The notes below the pieces were generated by a model, which ran no database searches, was not told where the DNA came from, and worked only from the letters and a program-made list of their open reading frames with translations. From Acidobacteriaceae bacterium (GTDB lineage Bacteria; Acidobacteriota; Terriglobia; Terriglobales; Acidobacteriaceae), in the NCBI GenBank assembly GCA_021323655.1, contig JAJPKO010000034.1:61585-125584 (forward strand): a stretch of DNA of 64,000 bases, read 5' to 3'. Of the stretch, positions 8,934 through 18,537 are shown piece by piece (positions within the stretch are counted from its first letter, which is position 1; the number at the start of each line of letters is the position of its first letter). The position numbers were made by a program, and so were the translations under genes.

Positions 8934-9644
8934 ATGTCTGATCTGAAGGGAACAACCATTATCTGGCTGGGACATGCGGCTGTATATATTTCTACAGCGA
9001 AGGGTACTTCTATTCTGATAGATCCTTTCATCTCCGCAAACCCGAAGTATCCCAAGGGCCACAAGCTTCCTGAAAAGATAGATCTCATCCTCGCCACGCA
9101 TGGCCACGGCGACCACATCTCCGACCTGGTGGACACGGCAAAAAAGCACAACGCGATTGTTGTAGGGATACCTGAGATTGTGGGATGGGCACAGTCGAAG
9201 GGTGTAAAGAATGGCGTTGGCATGAACATGGGCGGGACCTGGCGCCACGAAGACATAGCTGTCAGTATGGTCGAAGCCCGGCACAGCTCCGGAATTGCAG
9301 ATGGCGACAAGAGCGTCTATGGCGGCGAACCCGTCGGCTTTGTGCTGACCATTGAAAATGGCCCGGTGCTCTATCACGCAGGCGACACGGCAGTCTTTTC
9401 TGACATGCAGCTGATCCGAGAGTTCTATCATCCTGAGCTGGCCATGCTTCCTATCGGCGATCACTACACCATGGGGCCGAAGGGCGCTGCGCTTGCAGCA
9501 AAATTTCTGGGCGTGAAAACCGTCCTCCCCATCCACTACGGGACCTTCCCCATCCTGACCGGGACGCCCGAAGAACTGAAGAAACATCTGGAAGGCACGG
9601 GCATCGAAGTGAAAGCGATCTCCCCGGGCGAGAGTCTCAGGTAA
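8934..9644 (+). CDS. UPF0173 metal-dependent hydrolase
   Basis: 236 residues with a metallo-beta-lactamase fold: the T-H-x-H-x-D-H motif (ATHGHGDHISD), later VYGGEPVGFVL, LYHAGDTAVFSDM with the bridging Asp, and PIHYGTFPILTG near the end. Length and motif spacing match UPF0173 (YtkL-type) proteins, whose substrate is not established. GGAG at 8921-8924 lies 9 bases before the ATG. Confidence 0.9.
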   Translation: MSDLKGTTIIWLGHAAVYISTAKGTSILIDPFISANPKYPKGHKLPEKIDLILATHGHGDHISDLVDTAKKHNAIVVGIPEIVGWAQSKGVKNGVGMNMGGTWRHEDIAVSMVEARHSSGIADGDKSVYGGEPVGFVLTIENGPVLYHAGDTAVFSDMQLIREFYHPELAMLPIGDHYTMGPKGAALAAKFLGVKTVLPIHYGTFPILTGTPEELKKHLEGTGIEVKAISPGESLR

Positions 9645-9671
9645 TTCGTGTTTTTGATAGCTTTAAAGTGT

Positions 9672-10160
9672 TCACTTGGTGGTCTGCTGGCCTTCTCTGG
9701 CAAGCAGCACCACGAGTATGATGCCCGCAACGAGCACGCCTTCTTCCACGCGCTCTGACTCGACATGAAGCTTGTTGAAGGCCACGTGGTCTGGATCGTT
9801 TGGTGGCACAGAGTCTATGGCGCCTCCGGCAGCAAGCCGATAGCCTTCCATTTTCGGAATGATGGAGAACTGCGAAAAGGCGGTGAGACAAAGCATGATG
9901 AAGGCAACAAGGACAGGCGCAATCACATGGCGAAGATAAGTGCCTGAGCGGTGCGCAACTGCCAGCAGCACGATGATCAATACTCCGGCAAAGAGGCCCT
10001 CATAATGCAGGATGCGCAGGCATTTTCCAACGATTGTGCCTGCGGCGTGCGTGTCGGGCAGGGAAGAGAACGCAGTTGCCGCCACGATGGGGAAGAACAT
10101 GACTCCACCGAGCCACAGCACAACCAGGAGCAGAATCAAAGCGCGTAAAAGGGTCTTCAT
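9672..10160 (-). CDS. DUF4149 membrane protein
   Basis: 162 residues from the ATG at 10160. Four hydrophobic segments (LLRALILLLVVLWLGGVMFF, LFAGVLIIVLLAVA, a middle helix with LVAFIMLCLTAF, and a C-terminal VLVAGIILVVLLA). The layout and the small polar loop match the DUF4149/TMEM205-like family, of unknown function. It begins 16 bases after the htpX stop and is probably in the same transcript. Confidence 0.75.
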   Translation of the reverse strand: MKTLLRALILLLVVLWLGGVMFFPIVAATAFSSLPDTHAAGTIVGKCLRILHYEGLFAGVLIIVLLAVAHRSGTYLRHVIAPVLVAFIMLCLTAFSQFSIIPKMEGYRLAAGGAIDSVPPNDPDHVAFNKLHVESERVEEGVLVAGIILVVLLAREGQQTTK

Positions 10161-10176
10161 GCGGGGTCTGCTTTCG

Positions 10177-11049
10177 CTATTTATCTTGTACCCCATAGAT
10201 ACTGGGTCTGCCAATCAGGCGCTCGACCCGCTTTGCAATGGGCGGGTGCGTGGAGAAGAGATTGGCGAAGTCGCGGGCACTCATCAGCGGCTGCACTATA
10301 AACAGATGAGCATTGGAAGGCGAGGCTGCCATAGGCAGGCGCCGGGAATAGGCTTCGAGCTTTTCAAGCGCGCTGGCGAGCGCATAGGGATTGCCAGTAA
10401 TGTGCGCGCCGGTCGCGTCGGCCTCATATTCGCGTGAGCGCGAGATGGCGAGCTGAATGAGTGTTGCAGCGATGGGAGCCAGGATCAGCATGAATAGAGC
10501 GCCGAGTCCACCGCCGTTGCGTTCGCGGTCCCGGCTGTCGCCGTACCCGCCAAAGAGCGAGGCCCAATAGCCCATGCGGGCGAGCATGGTGATGGCGCCC
10601 GCGAGGGTGGCCACAATGGAGCTGGTGAGGATGTCGCGGTTGCGCACATGACCGAGCTCGTGTGCGAGGACGCCTTCCAGTTCGTCGTCATTAAGCAGGT
10701 TAAGAATGCCCTGGGTGACGGCCACGGAAGCGTGTTTTGGATTGCGTCCAGTGGCGAAAGCGTTGGGCGAGTCGGTTGGGATGACGTAGATCTTCGGCAT
10801 GGGCAAGCCGACACGCTGCGTGAGCCGTTCGACGACCTGGTAAACACGCGGCAGCTCTTCGCGGGTGACTGGCTGGGCCCGATACATGGCGAGCGCCAGC
10901 TTGTCAGAGAAGAAATAGCTGAAGAAGTTCGTTCCTGCCGCAAAAATGAAGGCGAGAACCAGGCCGTTGCGTCCGCCGAAGCGCTCTCCCAGAAAAAGCA
11001 GGAAGAGGGTGAGTGCGGTCATTAAAAGAGCAGTCTTGAAGGTGTTCAT
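10177..11049 (-). CDS. htpX: HtpX-type M48 zinc metalloprotease
   Basis: 290 residues. Two N-terminal helices (residues 5-22 and 27-48) are followed by the M48 catalytic segment GVLAHELGHVRNRDI, with the HExxH zinc site near residue 133, and a further hydrophobic pair after it. The SREYEADATG segment provides the third zinc ligand. HtpX degrades damaged or misfolded inner-membrane proteins from the cytoplasmic face. GGGAGGG lies about 9 bases upstream of the ATG. A DUF4149 gene follows. Confidence 0.95.
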   Translation of the reverse strand: MNTFKTALLMTALTLFLLFLGERFGGRNGLVLAFIFAAGTNFFSYFFSDKLALAMYRAQPVTREELPRVYQVVERLTQRVGLPMPKIYVIPTDSPNAFATGRNPKHASVAVTQGILNLLNDDELEGVLAHELGHVRNRDILTSSIVATLAGAITMLARMGYWASLFGGYGDSRDRERNGGGLGALFMLILAPIAATLIQLAISRSREYEADATGAHITGNPYALASALEKLEAYSRRLPMAASPSNAHLFIVQPLMSARDFANLFSTHPPIAKRVERLIGRPSIYGVQDK

Positions 11050-11338
11050 AACGCGGCCCTCCCTGTTTGATGAACCGCTGGAACTATTGTTTCATGAGAC
11101 AATTTCGACGGTCTTAATCACAGGGAAATATGAGATCTGGAAAACGCTTATGAAAAACAGAAATCAATGTAACTTTGGATAAAACAGACTATTATTTTTT
11201 GATAAATAGCAGGTCGCACAGTAAACCCTTCATTTTGTTCATAGTACGAAATTTTTCTGGAAATCTCATTTCTCGGCATGTGGATTGCTTTTCTATCATC
11301 TGAAATTTGCACAAAATCCAGATCATCGAGAAGTCTGT

Positions 11339-14300
11339 ATGAAAAACATAAGGTCTAAAAGCCTCAAACTGTTCGCAGTGGCAGGCATAGCTTTCCTGGT
11401 TCTATGGTTCTCACCGAAAACATCCAATGCCCAGACGAACATTTCTGGTGACATTGTTGGGACAGTAACTGATCCTTCTGGGGCTGCGGTATCCAACGCC
11501 TCTATATCCGTCACCAGCGCAGCCACTGGGCAGATAAAATCTGTAACTACTTCCGCAACGGGTCAATACCGGGTTCCGCTGCTTACCCCGGGAAGCTACA
11601 AGATCTCGATTACAGCGCCGGGTTTCCAAACGAGCGAATTTACGGTGACTGTGGCTGCCGGTACAACCACGTCTGGAGATGCCAAGCTGACGGTAGGGCA
11701 AAGTTCTACCACGATCAGTGTTACAGCTGAGGCCCCGATTCTTCATACCGACGACGCGCAGGTGAGCACTACATTCAACCTCCAGCAGGTCCAGAACCTT
11801 CCAAATCCTGGAAACGACCTTACTTTCGTTGCGCAGACTTCTCCGGGCGCGGTCATGAATACACAGGGCGGGTATGGAAACTTCGCAGTTTTCGGCCTGC
11901 CGGCCACGTCGAATACATTCACCATCAATGGTGGTTACCTGAATGATCCTTTCCTGAACCTGAACAATTCAGGCGCGACAAACCTGCTGCTTGGGAACAA
12001 TGACGTGAGCGATGTGACCGTTGTTTCCAATGCCTATGACGCGTCGTTTGGTGGTCTGGGTGGAGCGCAAGTCAACGAGATTTCGCGAGCAGGCTCGAAC
12101 CGTTTCCACGGCAATGCGACGTATTGGTGGAATGGCCGCGTGATGAACGCGAACAACTGGTTCAACAATAATGCGCCTAAGGGAGAGAGGACGCCTCGTC
12201 CTTTTGTGAATGCCAATCAGTGGGCGGCTGCGGTGGGCGGTCCTATTCGTAAGGACAAGACCTTCTTCTTTGTGAACTACGAGGGTTTACGCGTGGTCCT
12301 GCCTACTCGCGCCACGGTATATGCGCCAAGTCCTACTTATCAGGCGGCGGTCCTGGATCCGACGCCGATTTGCGGAGAAAACAACGCGGGATGCGCGAAC
12401 CCGAATCCGCTGGTGCCGAACGGCAACCTGGCATATAACGGTAATTCGGCGGAAGCCTCGCTTTATCAGAACATTTTCAAGCAGTACAACAATGCTCCCG
12501 GGTTCGCCAGCGCCACACCTGCATCTGACATCTTTGGTGTTCAGTTCAATGGGACGGCCGGAAACTTTACGCATGAATACCTTGTGACAGGACGTGTGGA
12601 TCAGGTGCTCGGTTCAAAAGACCAGCTGTATGGTCATGTCAATGTAGACAAGGGTGTACAGGCCACGTTTACAAGTCTGCTGAACCCTGTATTTAATGCG
12701 CTCAGTCCTCAACCGCAGTATTCGGGCCAACTTAACGAAACCCATACATTCAGTCCGAATATTACGAACCAATTTCTTTTTACGGCCATCTATTACCGTG
12801 CAGTTTTCACAAATACGAACCAGGCTGCTGCAAACCAGATTGCTCCGTTCGTCCTGGTATTTCTGGGCGGATCGCTGGGCACGAACGGTTTTGGCGGCTT
12901 TGTTGGTGGTCAGGACCACGTTTTTCCGCAGGGCAGAAATGTAACGGGATATCAATTTGCGGATGATCTGAGCATCAATCGCGGCGCGCATACCATTAAG
13001 GTGGGTTGGACAATGCGGCGTGATGATGTGACGGACTTTGATCCTTCTGTCCGGGCAGTGACGCCGGAAGCGTATACCACTGCAGCCGCATTTGGTGCGG
13101 GATTTGCAACCCGGTGGCGGCAGTCATTTCCTCTGCGTGTCACTCAGCCGGTTGCCCTTTATGCAATGGGTGGGTATGTACAGGACCAGTGGAAGATCCG
13201 GCCGAATTTCACCCTTACATATGGCGTGCGCGTTGAGCACAACTCCAATCCAGTGTGCATTACCAACTGCTTTGCTAATTTGGCCCAGGATTTCCTTGCT
13301 GAAGCATCTGCTTCTGCAGTGGATACACCTTACAATAAGCTGATCAATAGTGGGCGGCATCAGGCGTTTTACGATTTCCAGAAAGTTGCAATTGAACCGC
13401 GGGTAGGGATTGCATGGCTTCCGTTCGGGCCTGATTCACGCACAACGATCCGCGCCGGATTCGGAATGTTTTCTGATACATTCCCGGGCGTTGTTACAGA
13501 CAACCTCCTGACCAATCCTCCGACGGGAGTGCCATTTTATATTCGCGGCAGCTATGTTCTGGATCCGAGTCAGGCGGGTAGTGGTGCTAAAGCTGTTACA
13601 AATGCAAATGCCGCCTTTCAGGCTGCCTATGCGAACGGCGGATCATTCAGCACTATCTCGGCGTCCGTTCCGGGATTTGTTGCTCCGGCCTTCACTTCCA
13701 CGACCCATAGTATCAAGTATCCGACTTATGAGGAGTTCAGCCTCGCCATTGAGCACCAGTTGACGAAGACGGCAGCTCTCTCCGTCAGCTATGTGGGGAA
13801 TCATGGGTATCATGAGCCGGTTTCCAACGACAATATCAACGCGTATGGTTTTCCGGGGCTACCGGACAACGCGCCGAACGCAGCGTTCGGGCAGGCGACT
13901 GAGCTTTCGAGCGGAGCAAGCTCGAACTTCAATGGACTGGTTACCTCTTTGGTGAACCGGAGTAAATGGCTCACGCTACAGGTTAATTATCAGTACAGCC
14001 ACGCACTGGATGAAATCTCAAACGGAGGTATCAGCGCATTTGGCGGGAACGCGATTGCGCCGAATAATCCGTACAACGTGCACCAGAACTATGGAAATGC
14101 CGATTATGATATCCGCCATTATGTAAGTGGCAGTTATGTTTTGACTGTTCCTTATTTCGGAGGACCTCATGTCCTTTCTGATGGCTGGCAAATCAGCGGT
14201 ACGGTCTTCCATAGCACGGGTCTTCCTTACTCCATCATTGATTCGTCAACGCCATCCAATTATGGCGGTGGTTCGCTGTTTGCCGATCAGCTTGCGACCG

Positions 14301-14728
14301 GCTTCAGCAATCACTGTGGTGGCGCGGCACATGCGGGAGTGAATGGGGGCACTTCGCCTTGCGCGTTTGCTGCTACTGGCAATTCCAGTGCTGGATTTGC
14401 TTACTTTGATTACGCATCTGGATTCAATGTGCAGCATCGCAATCAGTTCACCGGATCGGGATACACAGACACGGACCTTACCCTGAGCAAAGGATTCGGG
14501 ATCCCTCACTGGGAAGGTGCCAATCTGCGTTTAGGTGCTCAGTTCTTTAATGTGCTTAACCATCCGAACTTCGCGCAGCCCGTTAATGATGTGGAGGCTG
14601 GAAGTGGGCAGGGCGGTTTCGGTACTATCAACGGAACTGTTAACACCCCCACTTCGATCCTTGGATCGTTTCTGGGTGGCGATGCTTCTCCTCGTCTTAT
14701 CCAGCTGAAGGCCAGCTTTAACTTCTGA
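11339..14728 (+). CDS. Oar-like TonB-dependent receptor with carboxypeptidase-regulatory-like domain
   Basis: 1,129 residues from the ATG at 11339; a longer frame from 11285 has no signal peptide at its start. Domains in order: signal peptide ending near NAQ, a carboxypeptidase-regulatory-like beta sandwich (ISGDIVGTVTDPSGAAVSNA to about residue 100), a plug region (about 105-230), then a large outer-membrane barrel with many Asn/Gly-rich strands, ending in the aromatic KASFNF C-terminus expected of BAM substrates. This architecture is expanded in Acidobacteria and is thought to take up oligosaccharides or other large ligands. The gene lies alone between htpX and a terminator. The 290-base upstream gap is AT-rich and should hold its promoter. 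Confidence 0.92.
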   Translation: MKNIRSKSLKLFAVAGIAFLVLWFSPKTSNAQTNISGDIVGTVTDPSGAAVSNASISVTSAATGQIKSVTTSATGQYRVPLLTPGSYKISITAPGFQTSEFTVTVAAGTTTSGDAKLTVGQSSTTISVTAEAPILHTDDAQVSTTFNLQQVQNLPNPGNDLTFVAQTSPGAVMNTQGGYGNFAVFGLPATSNTFTINGGYLNDPFLNLNNSGATNLLLGNNDVSDVTVVSNAYDASFGGLGGAQVNEISRAGSNRFHGNATYWWNGRVMNANNWFNNNAPKGERTPRPFVNANQWAAAVGGPIRKDKTFFFVNYEGLRVVLPTRATVYAPSPTYQAAVLDPTPICGENNAGCANPNPLVPNGNLAYNGNSAEASLYQNIFKQYNNAPGFASATPASDIFGVQFNGTAGNFTHEYLVTGRVDQVLGSKDQLYGHVNVDKGVQATFTSLLNPVFNALSPQPQYSGQLNETHTFSPNITNQFLFTAIYYRAVFTNTNQAAANQIAPFVLVFLGGSLGTNGFGGFVGGQDHVFPQGRNVTGYQFADDLSINRGAHTIKVGWTMRRDDVTDFDPSVRAVTPEAYTTAAAFGAGFATRWRQSFPLRVTQPVALYAMGGYVQDQWKIRPNFTLTYGVRVEHNSNPVCITNCFANLAQDFLAEASASAVDTPYNKLINSGRHQAFYDFQKVAIEPRVGIAWLPFGPDSRTTIRAGFGMFSDTFPGVVTDNLLTNPPTGVPFYIRGSYVLDPSQAGSGAKAVTNANAAFQAAYANGGSFSTISASVPGFVAPAFTSTTHSIKYPTYEEFSLAIEHQLTKTAALSVSYVGNHGYHEPVSNDNINAYGFPGLPDNAPNAAFGQATELSSGASSNFNGLVTSLVNRSKWLTLQVNYQYSHALDEISNGGISAFGGNAIAPNNPYNVHQNYGNADYDIRHYVSGSYVLTVPYFGGPHVLSDGWQISGTVFHSTGLPYSIIDSSTPSNYGGGSLFADQLATGFSNHCGGAAHAGVNGGTSPCAFAATGNSSAGFAYFDYASGFNVQHRNQFTGSGYTDTDLTLSKGFGIPHWEGANLRLGAQFFNVLNHPNFAQPVNDVEAGSGQGGFGTINGTVNTPTSILGSFLGGDASPRLIQLKASFNF

Positions 14729-14741
14729 TTGGATTCTCTAA

Positions 14742-14763
14742 GGCGGAGGCAAAGTCCTCCGCC
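14742..14763 (+). terminator. Hairpin after the TonB-dependent receptor gene
   Basis: A perfect 8-base stem (GGCGGAGG and CCTCCGCC) with a 6-base loop starts 13 bases after the receptor stop. No T run follows, so it may slow or process the transcript rather than end it. It resembles the stronger terminator at 14851. Confidence 0.5.
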
Positions 14764-14766
14764 CAT

Positions 14767-14832
14767 GGTTCCGGAACCTTTGATCAAGGAGGGCCGCGGT
14801 CGACCGAGTTCCAGTTGACATTCAACTTCTAA
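14767..14832 (+). pseudogene. Remnant of a second TonB-dependent receptor C-terminus
   Basis: Read from 14767, the DNA encodes Gly-Ser-Gly-Thr-Phe-Asp-Gln then GGPRSTEFQLTFNF and a stop at 14830-14832. This looks like the last beta strand of an Oar-like receptor and parallels the LGGDASPRLIQLKASFNF end of the intact gene just upstream, but in another reading frame. No start or upstream barrel is present. It reads as the scar of a deleted tandem paralogue whose own terminator (14851) was kept. Confidence 0.6.
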
Positions 14833-14850
14833 CAAATTCAACGTTCATTC

Positions 14851-14879
14851 GCGGAGGACCACTGGTCCTCCGCTTTTTG
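14851..14879 (+). terminator. Rho-independent terminator
   Basis: GCGGAGGACC and GGTCCTCCGC form a perfect 10-base stem with a 3-base loop, followed by TTTTTG. It ends transcription of the receptor region and lies 19 bases after the remnant receptor stop codon. Confidence 0.85.
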
Positions 14880-14966
14880 TTACATCAAAAGGACGGCAAA
14901 TAGGTGCGCAGATGGCGCTATCTGGCGTATGCTGGTTTCGGTTCAATACTTAAAAGGAGCAATGGC

Positions 14967-15296
14967 ATGAAACTGAACGTTTTAGCGGTTGCAGGTTTTC
15001 TGTCGCTGGGGGTCATGGGACTTTCAGCGCAATCTACTACCACTGTGAATGGCTTTGTCAGCGAATCGCATTGCGGAGCGGACCATAGCTCTCCCAGTGC
15101 GGATGCGACCAAGTGCATCAAGAAATGCCTGAAGGGCGGCTCTGATCCGGTGCTGGTGAGCAATGGCAAGGTCTACAAGATCAAAGGCGAAGAGTCGAAG
15201 GTAAAAGGGCTCGCTGGCCAGAACGTTACCGTCACCGGCACCGTGGAAGGCGACACCATCACGGTCAACTCGGTTTCCGCGCAGAAAGCCAGCTAA
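14967..15296 (+). CDS. Small secreted Cys-containing protein, paralogue of the protein at 7416
   Basis: 109 residues from the ATG at 14967, preceded by AAAAGGAG at 14952-14959. A signal peptide (KLNVLAVAGFLSLGVMGLSAQ) precedes a mature domain with VNGFVSESHCG, KCIKKCLKGGSDPVLVSNG and GQNVTVTGTVEGDTITV. The cysteine order and strands match the other small secreted protein. A periplasmic OB-like barrel is likely, function unknown. A strong terminator follows at 15325. Confidence 0.75.
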   Translation: MKLNVLAVAGFLSLGVMGLSAQSTTTVNGFVSESHCGADHSSPSADATKCIKKCLKGGSDPVLVSNGKVYKIKGEESKVKGLAGQNVTVTGTVEGDTITVNSVSAQKAS

Positions 15297-15324
15297 TTTC
15301 CTGGTCCAAGTACAGCCAGAAGGG

Positions 15325-15361
15325 CCCGGCAGGAAGGTGTGTCCTGCCGGGATTTGTTTTT
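15325..15361 (+). terminator. Rho-independent terminator
   Basis: CCCGGCAGGA and TCCTGCCGGG form a 10-base stem around a 7-base loop, followed by ATTTGTTTTT. It lies 28 bases after the small secreted protein gene. Confidence 0.85.
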
Positions 15362-15455
15362 GCAATCCTGGCATTTTAAAACCGGACGTTTATTTTTTTT
15401 TGGCGAATCTCTCTTGAAGGCCGCACGAAACTCAGTCGCGAGGACGGGTCCGAAG

Positions 15456-16940
15456 TCACTCTCCGTCGCGAACAGCTTTGATGGCGGGGTAGAGGCGGCG
15501 GTAGACTTCGTATCCTTTGGCGTAGGTTTTTGCTGCGGCTGGATCGGGCGAAATCTGTTCGGCGATGCGAATGGCTGACGCGCAGGCCTCATCTGTAGTT
15601 TTCCAGGCGCCTGCGCCTACTCCAGCGAGGAGTGCTGCGCCGAAGGCAGCTCCTTCTTCGGCGACGAGCACATCGCAGGGATAGCCGTAGATGCTGGCCT
15701 GGATTTTGCGCCAGAGGGGGCCGCGAGCGCCTCCTCCGCCGAGGCGAACGCCTTTGACGGGGATGCCAAGTTCTGAGAACAGGGTGAAGGTGTCTTTCAG
15801 GGAGTAGGCTACGCCTTCGAGCACAGAGCGGGTAAGATGCGCGCGAGTGTGCGAGGCGGTAATGCCGTAGAACATGGCTGTGGCGTGCGAATCGAGGTGT
15901 GGGGTGCGCTCGCCGAAGAGATAGGGCGCCCAGAGCAGGCCGTCGCTGCCAGCCGGAACTTTCTCCGCTTCGGCGGTCAGTGTGTCATAGTTTATGCCGG
16001 GGGCGATGGTGTCGCGCAGCCAGCGGAAGGAGAGTCCGGCGGCCTGGGTGACCCCCATGACATGCCAGCGGTCGGGAACGGCGTGGCAGAAGGTGTGCAG
16101 ACGTCCGTGCGGATCTTTGGTGGGGGCATCGGTGGCAGCAAAGACGACACCGGATGTCCCGATGGTGGCCGAAACAGAGCCGGGCTGGAGGATGCCCATG
16201 CCGACCGCGCCTGCGCCCTGGTCTCCTGCGCCGGCAACGACGGGAGTGCCTTCGGCGAGCCCGGTGCGCTTTGCGCCTTCGGAAGAAATTCTTGCGCATA
16301 TGTCGGGGGATTCAAAGACCTGCGGCAGCCATGACTCGCTGATTCCGGCAACGCGCGCCACTTCAGAAGACCAGCGACGGTTGGTTACGTCGAGCAGAAG
16401 GGTGCCGGATGCTTCCTGGACGTCTATGACATAGGTTCCGGTGAGGCGGTAACGCACGTAGTCCTTGGGGCAGAGGACGCGTGCGATTTTTGCGAAGACC
16501 TCGGGCTCATGGTCACGGACCCAGAGGAGCTTGGTCAGAGTGAAGTTGGGTAGCGCGGGATTGCAGGTGAGTTCAATGAGGTGCTCGCGCCCGAGCTGCT
16601 GATGCAGCCAGTCGCATTGCGGTCCGGTGCGCTGATCGCACCAGATGAGCGATGGACGCAGCACGCGACCTTCGTTATCGAGCATGACGGCGCCGTGCAT
16701 CTGCCCGGTGAGGCCGACGGCGGCGATATCGGAGGCTTTGAGGCCGCTGGCGGCGAGTGCGGCGCGAATGGCTTCCTGCGCGGCGCGCCACCAGTCCTCG
16801 GGGTCCTGCTCGGCCCAGCCGGGCTGGGGACTGCGGATGGGAGCGTGTTCGCTCATTCCCGATGCCAGGACCTGCCCGCTGTTATCTACCAGCACGGCGC
16901 GCGTGCCTCCTGTGCCGATGTCTATCCCCAAATAGGTCAC
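15456..16940 (-). CDS. xylB: Xylulokinase
   Basis: 494 residues starting at a GTG at 16940 with GAGGAA about 10 bases upstream. FGGY kinase fold: phosphate-1 motif YLGIDIGTGGTRAVLVD, GLTGQMHGAVMLD (QMHG is diagnostic of xylulokinases), SLIWCDQRT, catalytic-Asp region GAGDQGAGAVGMG, and the C-terminal RLGGGGARGPLWRKI adenosine motif. It phosphorylates D-xylulose to xylulose 5-phosphate for the pentose phosphate pathway. No xylose isomerase or transporter is adjacent. It converges with the small secreted protein gene. Confidence 0.93.
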   Translation of the reverse strand: MTYLGIDIGTGGTRAVLVDNSGQVLASGMSEHAPIRSPQPGWAEQDPEDWWRAAQEAIRAALAASGLKASDIAAVGLTGQMHGAVMLDNEGRVLRPSLIWCDQRTGPQCDWLHQQLGREHLIELTCNPALPNFTLTKLLWVRDHEPEVFAKIARVLCPKDYVRYRLTGTYVIDVQEASGTLLLDVTNRRWSSEVARVAGISESWLPQVFESPDICARISSEGAKRTGLAEGTPVVAGAGDQGAGAVGMGILQPGSVSATIGTSGVVFAATDAPTKDPHGRLHTFCHAVPDRWHVMGVTQAAGLSFRWLRDTIAPGINYDTLTAEAEKVPAGSDGLLWAPYLFGERTPHLDSHATAMFYGITASHTRAHLTRSVLEGVAYSLKDTFTLFSELGIPVKGVRLGGGGARGPLWRKIQASIYGYPCDVLVAEEGAAFGAALLAGVGAGAWKTTDEACASAIRIAEQISPDPAAAKTYAKGYEVYRRLYPAIKAVRDGE

Positions 16941-17050
16941 AATGCTTTTCCTCAGTAAAGCGAATTAGTACGGCGAATTAAATGTAACATTCCGATGCAT
17001 GTAAGAAGTAATCATAGGGATTTTCATGGCTGCGCGCGTTGCTTTCCGGG

Positions 17051-17127
17051 AAGGTTGTTGTTTGCGCTACAACTCGCACCTTGCGGTGCGGGCCCTTTGG
17101 CTTCGCTTCGCTACGCTCAGCGATGGC
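17051..17127 (+). repeat. Dispersed palindromic intergenic repeat, family A
   Basis: Shares the order AAGGTTGTTG, a CGCACCTTGCGGTGCG hairpin, then a CCTTnGGCTTCGCTTCGCTA-type tract ending in GCTCAG with copies near 22385, 30957 and 45229. It fills much of the 292-base gap between xylulokinase and the VWA protein. Confidence 0.65.
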
Positions 17128-17232
17128 GGCTTTTGTGCAGGGGTTGCGGTTGTGGCACCCGGGATTTTTCAAAGGGCCAGTATCGCAAAGTGGCATTTGC
17201 TTCTGTTTCTGGAATGGGCGCACACTGAAAGC

Positions 17233-18468
17233 ATGAAGCGTGTCCGTTACACCAAATATGACGGCAGCCTGGCGGGGGAGATGAGCATGGAAGACCTGCT
17301 GAATGCGCTGTCAGACTTTCTGTTGGATTCGGGCTTTCAGAACCCGTGGACGCAGTTTCAGGACCTTGATCAGACATTGGAAGCATTGCGGGAGGCGCTT
17401 CGGCAGGCCCTGGAGTCGGGCGAATTGTTCGATGAGCAGATGCAGCAGAAGGTGGACGAGCTGGCTGCGCAGAACAAGCTGGACGAGCTGATTGACCAGA
17501 TCATGCAGCGCATGGAGCAGGAGAACTACATTTCGATTGAACAGCCGCGTGAATCTGCGCAGACCCTGTCTTCGGGCGGGCAGGTGGGGGAAGGCGAGTC
17601 GCAGGTAAAGTTTGAGGTCACGGACAAGAGCCTGGATTTTCTGGGATACAAGACGCTGCGAAACCTGCTTGGCTCGCTGGGGAAGTCGAGCTTTGGACGG
17701 CATGATACGCGGGACTGGGCGACGGGGATTGAAGCGAGCGGCGCGTCACGGCCATATGAGTTTGGCGACACGCTGAATCTGGATGTGGTGACGACGCTGA
17801 ACTCGGCGATTCAGCGCGAAGGGCTTGCGCTGCCACTGAGCCTGGAGTACAGCGACCTGCATGTACACCAGTGTGAGTACCAAAGCTCATGCGCGACGGT
17901 GGTGATGCTGGACTGCTCGCACTCGATGATTCTGTATGGGGAAGACCGCTTTACGCCGGCGAAGCGCGTGGCGATGGCGCTTTCTCACCTGATACGGACG
18001 CAGTATCCGGGAGACTCACTTTCGCTGGTGCTTTTTCATGATTCGGCGGAAGAGATGCCGGTGTCACAACTGGCGCGGGTGAAGGTGGGGCCGTACTACA
18101 CGAATACGCGAGAAGGTCTGCGGCTGGCGCACCGTATTCTTGACCGCCAGCGCAAGGACATGAAGCAGATCGTAATGATTACGGATGGCAAGCCGTCGGC
18201 GCTGACGCTGCCGGATGGACGTATTTATAAAAATGCGTTTGGGCTGGACCCGCTGGTGGTGGGGGAGACACTGGAAGAGGTGTCGCGCTGCAAGCGGTCG
18301 GGGATCATGATCAACACGTTTATGCTTGCCTCAGACTTTGGCCTGGTGCAGTTTGTGCAGCGAGTGACAGCGATGTGCAAGGGCAAGGCGTATTTCACCA
18401 CTCCGCATACACTGGGCGAATATCTGCTGATGGACTATATGCAGCACAAGATGAAAACCATCCATTAA
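17233..18468 (+). CDS. VWA-domain protein
   Basis: 411 residues from the ATG at 17233 (a frame from 17026 passes through an intergenic repeat and is not used). The N-terminal half is helical and acidic ([20 protein letters not shown]). The C-terminal half is a von Willebrand A domain with an intact MIDAS start, [14 protein letters not shown] (D-x-S-x-S replaced by D-C-S-H-S), and [11 protein letters not shown]. Such proteins usually work with a MoxR/Mg-chelatase-like AAA ATPase in metal insertion or complex assembly. No such ATPase is next to it here. The stop is 69 bases before the Ppx gene. Confidence 0.8.
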   Translation: MKRVRYTKYDGSLAGEMSMEDLLNALSDFLLDSGFQNPWTQFQDLDQTLEALREALRQALESGELFDEQMQQKVDELAAQNKLDELIDQIMQRMEQENYISIEQPRESAQTLSSGGQVGEGESQVKFEVTDKSLDFLGYKTLRNLLGSLGKSSFGRHDTRDWATGIEASGASRPYEFGDTLNLDVVTTLNSAIQREGLALPLSLEYSDLHVHQCEYQSSCATVVMLDCSHSMILYGEDRFTPAKRVAMALSHLIRTQYPGDSLSLVLFHDSAEEMPVSQLARVKVGPYYTNTREGLRLAHRILDRQRKDMKQIVMITDGKPSALTLPDGRIYKNAFGLDPLVVGETLEEVSRCKRSGIMINTFMLASDFGLVQFVQRVTAMCKGKAYFTTPHTLGEYLLMDYMQHKMKTIH

Positions 18469-18537
18469 CAAAATCAACATAAAATTCTTCCATTTCCGGA
18501 ATTGGTGCAGCGGTCGTGTATCTTTCTTTCAGGAATC

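Noticed and set aside
8837..9310. N-terminal extension of the radical SAM protein on the minus strand
   Set aside because: It lies antisense to the well-supported UPF0173 gene and has no radical SAM or other family similarity.
17026..17232. Extended start of the VWA protein
   Set aside because: The extension is translated repeat DNA (family A).
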